A stretch of DNA of 64,000 bases from Mycobacterium lehmannii (GCF_002245535.1 NZ_NKCN01000009.1:124001-188000), one strand, 5' to 3'. Shown: positions 9,557 through 18,924, numbered from the stretch's first letter. Program-made: numbers and translations. Notes: generated by a model not told the origin, from the sequence alone.

Positions 9557-9979
9557 GTGGCCGTGCGAAATTTGATGGGGAAGTTGGAGCGGTCGGTGAT
9601 GGAAGTGTTGTGGAGGGCCGGCGGCTCCCAGACCGTCGGTCAAATCCATAGCTCGTTGGCGGTGGAGCGGGAGCTCGCCTACAACACGGTGTTGACGGTG
9701 CTGCGCCGCCTGGCCGGTAAGACGCTAGTTGCGCAGGATCGCGATGGCCGGGCACACCGGTATCGAGCGGTGGTAGCGCGCGAAGAGTTCGTCGCGGCGG
9801 TGATGGTCGACGCCTTGCGCGAATTGCCCGACCTGCGATGCCGTGCAGCCGCGCTGGCCCACCTGGTCGAACGCATCGATGCGCCAGAGTCCGCGGCAAT
9901 AAGCCGAGCACTGTCGCGACGTGGAGCCGCGAAGCGGCAGGAAACCAGTAATACGAGTAATAAGGAGTGTCCCCTGTGA
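9557..9979 (+). CDS. BlaI/MecI-type transcriptional repressor
   Basis: Penicillinase-repressor family winged helix protein, 140 residues. Family pattern: LERSVMEVLWRAGGSQTVGQIHSSL, then LAYNTVLTVLRRLAGKTLVAQDRDGRAHRY. Start chosen at GTG 9557 because GGAGG (9547-9551) lies five bases before it. Its stop overlaps the transketolase GTG by four bases, so the two are coupled. The usual partner protease BlaR is not present in the window. A role in controlling the adjacent cbbT is an inference. Confidence 0.85.
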   Translation: MAVRNLMGKLERSVMEVLWRAGGSQTVGQIHSSLAVERELAYNTVLTVLRRLAGKTLVAQDRDGRAHRYRAVVAREEFVAAVMVDALRELPDLRCRAAALAHLVERIDAPESAAISRALSRRGAAKRQETSNTSNKECPL

Positions 9980-12069
9980 CGATGGTCGACGAGACCTCTG
10001 CGCTGACCCGGCCGACTCACCCCGACGACTGGACCGAGCTGGACTCGGCCGCAGTGGATACCGTGCGGGTGTTGGCCGCCGACGCCGTGCAGAAGGTCGG
10101 CAACGGGCACCCAGGCACCGCGATGAGCCTGGCGCCGCTGGCCTACACACTGTTTCAGCGCCAGATGCGCCACGATCCCGGCGATGTGCACTGGATCGGC
10201 CGCGACCGCTTCGTGCTGTCCTGTGGGCATTCCAGCCTCACGCTGTACATCCAGCTGTACATGGGCGGATTCGGACTGGAACTGAGCGACATCAAGTCGC
10301 TGCGAACCTGGAAGTCCAAGACGCCGGGCCACCCGGAGTTCCGCCACACCGACGGTGTGGAGATCACCACAGGACCCTTGGGCCAGGGCCTGGCCTCGGC
10401 CGTCGGCATGGCGATGGCATCGCGCTATGAGCGCGGCCTGTTCGACCCCGACGCGCCGGCCGGACAGAGCCCGTTCGACCACCACATCTACGTGATCGCA
10501 TCCGACGGTGACATCGAGGAGGGCGTCACCAGCGAGGCATCATCGCTGGCCGGCACCCAGCAGCTCGGCAACCTGATCGTGTTCTACGACAACAACCACA
10601 TCTCGATCGAGCATGACACCAAGATCGCGCTCTCCGAAGATGTGTCGGCGCGCTACCGCGCCTACGGCTGGCACGTGCAGGAGGTCGAGGGCGGCGAGAA
10701 CGTCCTCGGCATCGAAGAGGCCATCGCCGAAGCCAAGAAGGTCACCGACAAGCCGTCGTTCATCTCACTGCGAACGATCATCGGCTATCCGGCGCCGACC
10801 AAAATGAACACCGGCGGTGTGCACGGCTCGGCCCTCGGCGAAGAGGAAGTGGCCGCCACCAAAAGGGTGCTCGGTTTCGATCCGGACAAGACGTTCGAGG
10901 TCGGTTCCGAGGTGCTCGAGCACACCCGCAAGCTGGTCGCCCGCGGCCAGGAGGCGCGCGCGAAGTGGCAGACCGATTTTGACGCCTGGGCCGAGCGCGA
11001 GCCCGAGCGCAAGGGGCTTCTGGACCGGCTGCTGGCAAATGAGTTGCCCGCCGGCTGGGACGCCGACCTGACCTACTGGGAGCCCGGGTCCAAGTCGGTC
11101 GCCACCCGCGCCGCGTTCGGTCAGGTGCTCAACGACATCGCGCCCAAGCTGCCGGAGCTCTGGGGCGGTTCTGCTGACCTGGCGGGCAGCAACAACACCA
11201 CCATCAAGGGCGTCAAGTCGTTCGGCCCGCCCTCGATCTCGACCGAGGACTTCACGGCTGACTGGTACGGCCGGGTGCTGCATTTCGGCGTGCGCGAGCA
11301 CGCCATGGGCTCGATCCTGTCGGGCATTGTGCTGCACGGGCCCACCCGCGCCTTCGGCGGAACGTTCCTGCAATTTTCCGACTACATGCGTCCGGCGGTC
11401 CGGCTGGCAGCGCTGATGGACGTCGACACCATCTACATCTGGACCCACGATTCGATTGGCTTGGGTGAGGATGGCCCCACCCATCAACCGATCGAGCACC
11501 TCGCGGCGCTGCGGGCCATTCCGAACCTGTCGGTGGTGCGGCCGGGCGACGCGAACGAGACGGCCTACGCCTGGCGCAGCATCATCGCGCGTGGCAACGG
11601 CAGCGGTCCGGTGGGCTTCATGCTGACCCGCCAGCCGATCCCTGTGTTAGAGGGCACCAGCGCCGAGGGCGTGGTTCGGGGCGGTTATGTGCTCGGCGGC
11701 GGCAATCCCAGCCAGGACGGCGATGTATTGCTCATCGCAACCGGCTCGGAATTACAGCTGGCGGTCCAGGCCAGAAAACTGTTGGCCGACAAGGGGATCA
11801 CCGCGTACGTGGTGTCGATGCCATGCGTCGAGTGGTTCGAATCGCAGCCCAAGGAATACCGGGATGCGGTGTTGCCCCCGACTGTCTCGGCACGGGTGGC
11901 GGTCGAGGCAGCCGTCGCGCAGAGCTGGTACAAGTTCGTCGGCGACACCGGCGAAATCGTTTCGATCGAGCACTACGGTGAATCCGCCGACGACAAGACG
12001 TTGTTCCGCGAGTTCGGGTTCACGTCCGAGGCCGTGGTCGCCGCTGCGGAGCGTTCCATGAACAACTGA
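9976..12069 (+). CDS. cbbT: Transketolase
   Basis: Full-length thiamine-diphosphate transketolase, 697 residues, moving two-carbon units in the regenerative phase of the Calvin cycle and the pentose phosphate pathway. Conserved features are present: GNGHPGTAMSL, the cofactor/Mg2+ motif SDGDIEEG with the paired Asn in FYDNNHIS, and the catalytic Glu in GVREHAMG. Start GTG 9976 follows AAGGAG at 9962-9967 by eight bases and overlaps the BlaI-like stop (GTGA). It is very similar to mycobacterial Tkt (Rv1449c type). It contrasts with the divergent paralogue at 14975, which has lost the metal ligands. Confidence 0.93.
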   Translation: MTMVDETSALTRPTHPDDWTELDSAAVDTVRVLAADAVQKVGNGHPGTAMSLAPLAYTLFQRQMRHDPGDVHWIGRDRFVLSCGHSSLTLYIQLYMGGFGLELSDIKSLRTWKSKTPGHPEFRHTDGVEITTGPLGQGLASAVGMAMASRYERGLFDPDAPAGQSPFDHHIYVIASDGDIEEGVTSEASSLAGTQQLGNLIVFYDNNHISIEHDTKIALSEDVSARYRAYGWHVQEVEGGENVLGIEEAIAEAKKVTDKPSFISLRTIIGYPAPTKMNTGGVHGSALGEEEVAATKRVLGFDPDKTFEVGSEVLEHTRKLVARGQEARAKWQTDFDAWAEREPERKGLLDRLLANELPAGWDADLTYWEPGSKSVATRAAFGQVLNDIAPKLPELWGGSADLAGSNNTTIKGVKSFGPPSISTEDFTADWYGRVLHFGVREHAMGSILSGIVLHGPTRAFGGTFLQFSDYMRPAVRLAALMDVDTIYIWTHDSIGLGEDGPTHQPIEHLAALRAIPNLSVVRPGDANETAYAWRSIIARGNGSGPVGFMLTRQPIPVLEGTSAEGVVRGGYVLGGGNPSQDGDVLLIATGSELQLAVQARKLLADKGITAYVVSMPCVEWFESQPKEYRDAVLPPTVSARVAVEAAVAQSWYKFVGDTGEIVSIEHYGESADDKTLFREFGFTSEAVVAAAERSMNN

Positions 12070-12156
12070 CCCACAACGGCGACGCGGACCCGCAGCCACA
12101 CCGCGATGCCGCCGCCGAGCAGGCTTTGACGCTAGATAGGACTAGCAACGGGGCCA

Positions 12157-12178
12157 TGATGCTTTGGTGATGCTTTGG
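12157..12178. repeat. Tandem 11-bp duplication
   Basis: TGATGCTTTGG occurs twice head to tail (12157-12167 and 12168-12178) in the 129-bp gap between the convergent transketolase and histidine kinase genes. No hairpin terminator is obvious here. Confidence 0.6.
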
Positions 12179-12198
12179 TCGTTGCGTCCGGGCCGTGT

Positions 12199-13452
12199 CT
12201 AGGACACCGCGACGTCAGCTTGGTCGCGAATGGTGGACAGCGGGATGGTGGCGGTTACGGCCGTGCCCGAACCGGGGCGGGAGCGGATGTGCAAGCTTCC
12301 GCCGACGAGTTCGGCGCGCTCCGCGATCGACAGAAGCCCGTAGCCGCCCATCTCGTCGCCACCCAAGGGATGGTCGAAGGTGTTGAACCCGACGCCGTCG
12401 TCCACGATTTCCAACTTGGCGGTGTCGTCTGCGACGGTGAACCGCAACTGCGCGGTCGTGGCGTTCGCGTGCTTGATCACGTTTTGCAGGCATTCCTGCG
12501 AGATGCGGTACAGCGCCAATTCGATGTGCTCGGGCAGCCGCGACTCGGACAACTCCAACTGCACCTCAATCTGGGGAATCGTGCGCGCCAGGCTGGCCAA
12601 TCCGCCGGCGAGCCCCAAATCGTCCAACACCGGTGGGCGCAGTCCGCTGATCGCCGCGCGGGCCTCCTCCAGGGTCAGCGTGACCAGTTCACGGGCCTCC
12701 TGGAGCTGATCTGAGGCCTCGGCATGATCAGTTGCCATGGCCTGTGCGGCCGCGTCGAGCCGATAAGAAAGGGTGATCAGCCGCTGCGAAATGCCGTCAT
12801 GAATGTCGCCGGCCAGTCGTCGCCGCTCGATCTCCTGGGCCTCGATGACCTGCTCGACGAAGTTCTCGTGGGCACGTTCACGGGCGACCAGTTGGCGATG
12901 CAGCCGCGCCTGGTGCAGTGCGCCAGCGATAAGCCGGCCGATCACACACAAAAGTTCGACGTCCTGGGAGCCGAAGTCGCGTCGTTGCACGGTGTGCACT
13001 GTGAGCACCCCGACCAGCCCGCCGGGGTCCGTTTCCATCGGCACCGACACCATCGACGTGAATTGCTCGCCGTGCAATGGCTCGATCGGCAGGTAGCGGG
13101 GGTCTGATTCCTTGCCGTCGGTGATGACCACCGGTTGTCGGTGGCTGGCCACCCAGCCGGAGATTCCCGACCCAAGGGCGATCCGGACGTTGCCGACGTG
13201 CCGGTCGAACGGTGGGGTGGCTCCGGCCAGAGTCAGTGAGCGGTCACTGTCGTCCAGGACATGCACGAGGCACACATCGGTGGCGGTGGCCGCGGTGATC
13301 ATGCGTGCCGCCGCGGCGGCCAGCGGCTCGATACGGGGTCCGCTGGAGGCCGCTTGGATCAACTCTCGCAGCAGAGCCAACTCCCGGTCGGCATCAACGA
13401 GATCGCGAACCACGTTGGGGCCGTCATTGCGTGGCGTTGCGTGTCGCGTCAC
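12199..13452 (-). CDS. GAF-domain sensor histidine kinase (NarX/DevS-like subfamily)
   Basis: Cytoplasmic histidine kinase, 417 residues, no membrane helices. An N-terminal GAF domain (about 45-190) is followed by a dimerisation helix with the HisKA_3 phospho-acceptor DIHDGISQRL and a HATPase_c domain (NVIKHANATTAQLRF, DDGVGF, GGYGLLSIAERAELVGG). GTG 13452 has AAGGGG seven bases upstream. It lies 28 nt downstream of its response regulator and inside the Calvin gene cluster. A redox or energy-state signal is plausible but the ligand cannot be read from sequence. Confidence 0.85.
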   Translation of the reverse strand: MTRHATPRNDGPNVVRDLVDADRELALLRELIQAASSGPRIEPLAAAAARMITAATATDVCLVHVLDDSDRSLTLAGATPPFDRHVGNVRIALGSGISGWVASHRQPVVITDGKESDPRYLPIEPLHGEQFTSMVSVPMETDPGGLVGVLTVHTVQRRDFGSQDVELLCVIGRLIAGALHQARLHRQLVARERAHENFVEQVIEAQEIERRRLAGDIHDGISQRLITLSYRLDAAAQAMATDHAEASDQLQEARELVTLTLEEARAAISGLRPPVLDDLGLAGGLASLARTIPQIEVQLELSESRLPEHIELALYRISQECLQNVIKHANATTAQLRFTVADDTAKLEIVDDGVGFNTFDHPLGGDEMGGYGLLSIAERAELVGGSLHIRSRPGSGTAVTATIPLSTIRDQADVAVS

Positions 13453-13480
13453 GGCCGGCCCCCTTAGTAAGCCGATGAGG

Positions 13481-14149
13481 TCACTGGAAAATGCCTTCGC
13501 GCAACGCGGTGGCAACCGCGCTCGTGCGGTCGCTGACGTCCAGCTTGCGGTAGATCGAGCGCAGGTGGCTCTTGACGGTCTCGTCGCCGATCACCAATCT
13601 GGTGGCGATGGCGCGGTTGGACAGACCGGTCACCATGTAGGACAGGATTTCGCTTTCTCGCTGTGTCAGACCTTGACGCGCGCCCGGCCAGAATTCGTCG
13701 CGCTGCATGCGCGCCGCGGTGTCAACCGCTCGGGCGGCCAGGGTGGGATCGATGGCAGTTTGGCCGTCGCGGACCAATTCGAGCTGGCGCACGAGGTCCT
13801 CGCTGCTGATGCTCTTGAGGAGGTAACCGCATGCGCCAACGCGTAACGCCTGAAAAAGGTACTGCTCATCGTCGTAAACCGACAGCATGACGACCTTACG
13901 GTCTGGATTGCGTTGGCGTAGCGCAAGACACAGATCCAGGCCGCTGGAGCCCTCCATCCTAATGTCGCACAGGACCACATCAGGTTCGAGGCTGTTGACG
14001 ACGCTGACCGCCTGTTCGGCACCGATCGCCTGGCCGACGACGCGGACCCTGTTCTGGAATCCGGTCAGCATCGCCTTGAGTCCCTCGATGACCATTTTGT
14101 GGTCGTCGACCAACACAACCCGCACTGGGGTTGTGACCGCCATCACCAT
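13481..14149 (-). CDS. NarL/FixJ-family response regulator
   Basis: 222 residues: a receiver domain with acidic pocket DDHK, phospho-acceptor in DVVLCDIRMEG and Lys in LLKSIS, joined to a C-terminal LuxR-type helix-turn-helix (LTQRESEILSYMVTGLSNRAIATRL...DETVKSHLRSIYRKL). It pairs with the downstream histidine kinase. It is divergent from cbbE, with a CCCC-N6-GGGG palindrome in the 142-bp gap, making it a candidate regulator of the Calvin genes. ATG 14149 or 14143 are both possible starts. Confidence 0.87.
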   Translation of the reverse strand: MVMAVTTPVRVVLVDDHKMVIEGLKAMLTGFQNRVRVVGQAIGAEQAVSVVNSLEPDVVLCDIRMEGSSGLDLCLALRQRNPDRKVVMLSVYDDEQYLFQALRVGACGYLLKSISSEDLVRQLELVRDGQTAIDPTLAARAVDTAARMQRDEFWPGARQGLTQRESEILSYMVTGLSNRAIATRLVIGDETVKSHLRSIYRKLDVSDRTSAVATALREGIFQ

Positions 14150-14222
14150 ATCCCCAGGATACGGGCAGCGCTGGGCGTCGTCATGCGACTGAGCGGGTCA
14201 GCGCGATTAATAACCCGGTCAA

Positions 14223-14239
14223 TCCCCTGTATCGGGGGA
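14223..14239. promoter_or_regulatory. CCCC-N6-GGGG palindrome before cbbE / response regulator
   Basis: The 17-bp site reads TCCCCTGTATCGGGGGA. Read on the minus strand it matches the two sites upstream of gap (21273-21287 and 21356-21370) over the consensus CCCCC-S-A-N-N-Y-A-GGGGA. It lies in the divergent gap between the response regulator and cbbE, about 55 bp before the cbbE start. It is likely a binding site of a dimeric regulator. Confidence 0.6.
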
Positions 14240-14291
14240 ACCTGCGCCGCACCGGCGTTCCTAGCATCGCTTGAGACGAGAGGAATCGTGA

Positions 14292-14978
14292 ATGGATACG
14301 CGTGCGCCGCTGATGGTCGCGTCGGTGCTGCCGGCCGACTTCTCAGAACTCGGGTCCCAAGTCAAGCAGTTGGAGGCAGCCGGGGTGGATCGCATCCAGT
14401 GGGATGTGATGGACGGGCGGTTCGTCCCCAACTTGACGTTCGGGCCCGACGTGATCGCCGCCAACCGCGGGCAGGCGACCATCGGTTTCGAGGCGCACTT
14501 GATGGTTGACGATCCCGATCCGATGCTGCCGCGATGGGTCGAGGCTGGTTGTGAGATGGTCATCGTGCACGCCGAGGCCTGTCGGCATCTGCACCGAACG
14601 CTTTCTGCCATCGCCGATCTGGGCGCGCGGCCCGGTGTCGCACTCAACCCGGCGACCCCCCTGGAGGCGGTGAGAAACGTGCTGCACTTGGCCGACTTGC
14701 TGCTGGTGATGACTGTCAATCCCGGTTTCGGCGGGCAAAAGTACATCGCGAGCATGGAACCCAAGATCGCGGCCGCGCGCGCCGAAATAGATCGTCACGG
14801 ATACGACATCGAACTCGAGGTCGATGGCGGCATCGCGGGCGCCACGATCGGTGCCGCCGCCCGCGCGGGCGCGCGGGTGTTCTGCGCGGGTTCGGCGCTG
14901 TTCAGCGGCCCAGGCACCATGGCTGACCGTGTTGCGGCGTTGCGTAAGACCGCCACCGAAGGAATTGGACAGGTATGA
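14292..14978 (+). CDS. cbbE: Ribulose-phosphate 3-epimerase
   Basis: Interconverts xylulose 5-phosphate and ribulose 5-phosphate; 228 residues, TIM-barrel. Metal and catalytic blocks are DVMDGRFVPNLTFG, the His in EAHLMVDDP, MTVNPGFGGQKYI and LEVDGGI. It is first gene of the plus-strand cbbE-cbbT2-cbbP-cbbY run and its stop overlaps the next ATG by four bases (ATGA). Together with phosphoribulokinase it regenerates the CO2 acceptor. Confidence 0.93.
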   Translation: MDTRAPLMVASVLPADFSELGSQVKQLEAAGVDRIQWDVMDGRFVPNLTFGPDVIAANRGQATIGFEAHLMVDDPDPMLPRWVEAGCEMVIVHAEACRHLHRTLSAIADLGARPGVALNPATPLEAVRNVLHLADLLLVMTVNPGFGGQKYIASMEPKIAAARAEIDRHGYDIELEVDGGIAGATIGAAARAGARVFCAGSALFSGPGTMADRVAALRKTATEGIGQV

Positions 14979-17014
14979 CCATCACCGCGAGCAGCACGTC
15001 GAATCGCGAGTTGCTCAGCGACGGCATCGATCAGCTGGCGATCTCCACGATCCGAGTGCTGGCCGCCGATACGGTGCAGTCGGCCAACAGCGGGCACTCC
15101 GGTTTGCCGCTGCGCGCGGCGCCGGCGGCGTGGGTGCTGTGGTCGCGCCATCTGCGCCACGACCCCGCCGACCCCCGGTGGCCGGACCGGGACCGGTTCG
15201 TGCTGTCAGCCGGTCACCGTTCAGCGCTGCTGTACGCGCTGCTTCACCTATTCGGCTACGACCTGCCGATAAGCGAGCTGCGCCAATTTCGCCAGCTGGG
15301 TTCACGCACCCCTGGCCACCCCGAGCACGGTCAAACACCCGGCGTCGAGACCACCACGGGGCCTCTCGGTCAGGGCTTGGCGAACGCGGTCGGCATGGCG
15401 CTCGCCGAACGGATGCTGGCCGCACGGTGCAACGTCGGCGAGCACTGTGTGGTCGACCACCGCACCTGGGTGCTGGCCGACCAGGGCGATCTCATGGAGG
15501 GCATCAGCCACGAGGCTGCTTCGTTGGCGGGCAGGTTGGGGCTGGGCAGGCTAACCGTCATTTTTGACGACACCGATGTCGCCCCCGACGGGCCCGCCGA
15601 CCTCGATTGCGGTGACGACGCGCTGGGTCGGTTCGCCGCATATGGGTGGCACACCCTGTTGGTCGAGGACGGCAACGACACCGCGGCCATCGACGAGGCG
15701 CTCGCGCAGGCATGCGACGTGGAATCGGCGCCCACGTTCATCCGGCTGCGCACCACCATCGGATGCGGTGCACCTGGCGTCGAAGGCCCCCCAAAGGCTC
15801 ACCGCAGCCCATTGGGTGTTGAGAGAATCGTTGCGATGCGCGAGCGCTTCGACTGGCCGGAGACTCCCTTCTTTGTGCCGGCCGACGTCGCGTCGGTCAC
15901 GAGGGAACTGGCAGCCGAGGGTGCGGCCGCGCGGGCAGATTGGTTCAACCGCTACGCGAAGTGGGCGGCGGACCACCCACAGTTGGCGGTCCATTTTCCG
16001 CTCAACCGCGTGCCGGCGCCCCGAGACGTCGCAGCGCTGCGGCTTCTGCAGACAAAAGCTCAAAGTGGCAAACAAGCGACGCGGACGTCATCCGGTGCTG
16101 CGCTCAACGCGCTGGCCGGTACGTATCCGGCGCTGGTCGGGGGTTCGGCCGAGGTTGCCGAGCCGACCACTGCAACCCTCTTGGGCGGCGACGACGTGAA
16201 CAACCTGGACTACGGCGGACGCACCATCCGTTTCGGCATTCGTGAGCACGCTATGGCTGCCGCACTCAACGGCATTTCACTGCACGGAGGCCTGCGGCCG
16301 TTTGGCAGCACCTCCCTGGCGTTCTCCGACTATCTACGCCCAGCACTCAGGTTGTCGGCACTGATGGGCCAACCCGTGATCTACATTCTCACGCACGATT
16401 CGGTGTACGTGGGTGAGGACGGACCAACCCATCAGCCGATCGAGCATGTCGAATCCCTGCGGCTGATACCGGGATTGACGGTACTTCGACCCGCCGACGC
16501 AGCCGAGACGGCGTTGGCTTGGGAGATCGCCGCCACCAACACCTCCGGGCCGACAACGCTAGTGTTGACCCGGCGGAACCTGCCGGCCCTCGGCGGTCAG
16601 GCCCTCGACGATATCCGCACTCACGGATGCCGCGTGGTGCGCGGCGATCCACACAGCGCCGATGTGGTGCTGGCTGCCAGCGGCTCCGAGGTTGCGTTGG
16701 CGATGGGGGCCGCCGACCTGTTGGCCGACCGCGGGGTGGCTGCAACCGTCGTCTCGGTCATGTGGCGCGAACGGCTCGAGGAATCATTAGCGGCCGGCTA
16801 CCGTCCGCTGCCGGATGTTCCGGTGGTGTGGGCCGAGGCCGGGGTGCCGACCGGATGGCGCGGCATTGCCAGTGACCGCGACCAGGTCATCGGTTTGAAC
16901 CGCTTCGGTGAGAGTGGCCCCGGAGCCCAGGTTGCCGCGCATCTGGGCTTGACGTCGGTCGCAGTCGCCAACGCGGCCTTCGCCACACTCGGACGGCCCG
17001 CCAGCTGGAGATGA
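14975..17014 (+). CDS. Divergent transketolase paralogue, probable altered cofactor site
   Basis: 679 residues, transketolase architecture throughout but divergent from the copy at 9976. Retained: GPLGQGLANAVGM, His residues in GHSGLP, AGHRS and PGHPE, the catalytic Glu E424 in GIREHAM and HDSVYVGEDGPTHQP. Changed: the Mg2+/thiamine-diphosphate motif reads ADQGDLMEG, so the Asp ligand becomes Gln (Q170). The matching Asn of YDDN is Thr (T200, FDDTDV). It may be a regulatory or scaffold pseudoenzyme, may have a different metal mode, or may act with the active copy. It is translationally coupled to cbbE and 6 nt before cbbP. Confidence 0.85.
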   Translation: MTITASSTSNRELLSDGIDQLAISTIRVLAADTVQSANSGHSGLPLRAAPAAWVLWSRHLRHDPADPRWPDRDRFVLSAGHRSALLYALLHLFGYDLPISELRQFRQLGSRTPGHPEHGQTPGVETTTGPLGQGLANAVGMALAERMLAARCNVGEHCVVDHRTWVLADQGDLMEGISHEAASLAGRLGLGRLTVIFDDTDVAPDGPADLDCGDDALGRFAAYGWHTLLVEDGNDTAAIDEALAQACDVESAPTFIRLRTTIGCGAPGVEGPPKAHRSPLGVERIVAMRERFDWPETPFFVPADVASVTRELAAEGAAARADWFNRYAKWAADHPQLAVHFPLNRVPAPRDVAALRLLQTKAQSGKQATRTSSGAALNALAGTYPALVGGSAEVAEPTTATLLGGDDVNNLDYGGRTIRFGIREHAMAAALNGISLHGGLRPFGSTSLAFSDYLRPALRLSALMGQPVIYILTHDSVYVGEDGPTHQPIEHVESLRLIPGLTVLRPADAAETALAWEIAATNTSGPTTLVLTRRNLPALGGQALDDIRTHGCRVVRGDPHSADVVLAASGSEVALAMGAADLLADRGVAATVVSVMWRERLEESLAAGYRPLPDVPVVWAEAGVPTGWRGIASDRDQVIGLNRFGESGPGAQVAAHLGLTSVAVANAAFATLGRPASWR

Positions 17015-17020
17015 GATCTC

Positions 17021-17965
17021 GTGCCTGACAAGAGCCTCCTGATCAGTCGTGCCAGCAAGAACGCTCGGCGCCGCCCGGTGATGCTGGCGGTGGCAGGCGA
17101 CAGCGGGGCGGGTAAGAGCACCCTCACGGCTGGTCTTGTTGAGGCGCTCGGTCGGCACCGCTGCCTATCTTTTTCCGCTGACGACTATCACCGATTCGAC
17201 CGCTCCGAGCGGCGCGCCAAGCGGCTCACTCCGGCGCACCCGGAGTGCAACTACATCGATATTTTTGAGCAGCATCTGCAGTTGTTGGCTACCGGCCAGC
17301 CGGTGCTCAAGCCGGTGTATGACCACTCGGTAGGCCAGCGGGTGCGGCCCGAGCACGTGGAACCTCGCGACTTCGTCATCGTCCACGGTTTGCTGCCGCT
17401 CCACAGTCGGCTGGCCAGGGCCTGCTTCGATGTCACGGTCTTTCTCGACCCACATGAAGACCTCCGGCGAACCTGGCGAATACGACGCGACACCACGACT
17501 CGCGGCTACAGCATCGACCAGCTCACCGCAGAAATGGCCGCCGCCGATACCGAGTCGGCACGGTTCATCCGCCCCCAGCGGGCCCACGCAGACATCGTCG
17601 TGCGGTTCGCCTCGATCGGTGATCGTGATGAGCCGCCGGATACGCCGCCGTCCGCCGAGCTGTTGCTACGCCCGACCATTCGCCATCCCGATCTCATGGA
17701 TGTGCTGCAGCCCGACGTGACGCGGACGATTCATCTGCGGCTCGTCCGCGACGACGACGGCATACCCGTCGACAGCGTGCATGTCCACGGCTACACATCG
17801 GCTGAAGAGAACGCCGCCGCCGAGAAACTGATCTGGGAAGCGTTGGGAGACGCCCGCACCGCGATACCCGATAGCTTCGGTGTCCTGGGAACAAATCAGC
17901 ACAGTACGCCGCTGGCGATCACCCAAATGATGCTTTTCCACCACCTGACGCGCGGGTCTCACTAA
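17021..17965 (+). CDS. cbbP: Phosphoribulokinase
   Basis: Makes ribulose 1,5-bisphosphate from ribulose 5-phosphate and ATP, the reaction that with RuBisCO defines the Calvin cycle. 314 residues. P-loop GDSGAGKST at 26-34, the class I block FSADDYHRFDRSERR, the NYIDIFEQH region and FVIVHGLLPLHS are present. GTG 17021 follows the transketolase-like stop by 6 nt with GGAG upstream. Length and motifs fit bacterial class I PRK. The presence of PRK argues that the cluster is truly for CO2 fixation. Confidence 0.92.
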   Translation: MPDKSLLISRASKNARRRPVMLAVAGDSGAGKSTLTAGLVEALGRHRCLSFSADDYHRFDRSERRAKRLTPAHPECNYIDIFEQHLQLLATGQPVLKPVYDHSVGQRVRPEHVEPRDFVIVHGLLPLHSRLARACFDVTVFLDPHEDLRRTWRIRRDTTTRGYSIDQLTAEMAAADTESARFIRPQRAHADIVVRFASIGDRDEPPDTPPSAELLLRPTIRHPDLMDVLQPDVTRTIHLRLVRDDDGIPVDSVHVHGYTSAEENAAAEKLIWEALGDARTAIPDSFGVLGTNQHSTPLAITQMMLFHHLTRGSH

Positions 17966-17984
17966 CCGTGTATCAAAGTCATCA

Positions 17985-18854
17985 GTGTGCGCGACTATCA
18001 ATATGCGCGGACCCGGCGCGCGGTTTCGCATGACGGAACCGTTTTCAACTGGCGGACGTAGTGGCAGCGGCGAGCAAGCCCACGACGAGTTGTTGAAGGC
18101 GCCGCAAGCGTCCGATGTGTCGTGCCCGTCGCTTAAGGCGGTGATCTTCGATGTCGACGGGACGTTGGCAGACACGGAACGCCACGGGCATCGGCCGGCC
18201 TTCAATGCGGCGTTCGCCGCGCATGGGCTCGATATCAGTTGGGATGAAGAGGAATACGGATGCCTGTTGAAAACTCCTGGCGGACGACAGCGTATCGCTA
18301 CTGACCTGGCTTCGCGCGGATATTCTGCCGCGGAAGCCGAGATCCTTGCCGCCCAAGTTCATCGGACAAAGACTCAACTCTTCCGCGAGACGGTTATTGC
18401 CGGCGCGGTGCGGCCGCGGCCGGGTCTCGTCGATTTCGTAGCCAGCCTCACCGAGGCCGACATCCGCATCGCAGTGGCGACTACCGGCAGACGGGCTTGG
18501 GTCGCCCCGCTCGTGCACCACTTGCTCGGTGAAGAAACGGTGGAATTGATGGTGACCGGTGATGACGTGAGCCGACTCAAACCTGATCCGGAAGTTTATG
18601 TGCAAGCCCTGAACCGCCTTGAGGTCACACCCGAATCGGCGCTGGCGGTCGAAGACTCGCAGCTGGGTTTACAGGCGGCGATCGACGCGAACCTGGCAAC
18701 CGTTGTCGTCACCACCACCTACACCACCGACCAGGATTTCGCGGGGGCCGCGCTGGTGCGCCCCGGCTACGACGGCCAGGTCCCGCTGACGGCCGCGGCC
18801 TGTCAACAGGTGCATCATCGATGGTGGTCGGCTAGCTTGCCGAAACACCGCTGA
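17985..18854 (+). CDS. cbbY: HAD phosphatase CbbY (xylulose-1,5-bisphosphatase type)
   Basis: HAD-superfamily phosphatase. CbbY removes xylulose 1,5-bisphosphate, a misfire product that inhibits RuBisCO. Motif I is FDVDGTLADTE, motif II around ATTGRR, the Lys is in SRLKPDPEVY and motif III is VEDSQLG. The frame opens at GTG 17985; in-frame ATGs at 18003 and 18030 are alternatives, and the about 45 residues before SLKAVIFDVDG are not conserved, so the start is uncertain. It lies 19 nt after cbbP and is the last gene of the run. Confidence 0.85.
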   Translation: MCATINMRGPGARFRMTEPFSTGGRSGSGEQAHDELLKAPQASDVSCPSLKAVIFDVDGTLADTERHGHRPAFNAAFAAHGLDISWDEEEYGCLLKTPGGRQRIATDLASRGYSAAEAEILAAQVHRTKTQLFRETVIAGAVRPRPGLVDFVASLTEADIRIAVATTGRRAWVAPLVHHLLGEETVELMVTGDDVSRLKPDPEVYVQALNRLEVTPESALAVEDSQLGLQAAIDANLATVVVTTTYTTDQDFAGAALVRPGYDGQVPLTAAACQQVHHRWWSASLPKHR

Positions 18855-18924
18855 GACCCGCGGTCGAGTTCACCAGCTGGTCATCGCCAAGCGGTGTGAG
18901 AGGTCACAGATGCGGTGGAGCCAT

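Noticed and set aside
14154..14168. Further CCCC...GGG-like site near the response regulator start, and another at 9500-9513
   Set aside because: One arm is broken in each (GGGC and CGGT), so they were not counted as members of the palindrome family.
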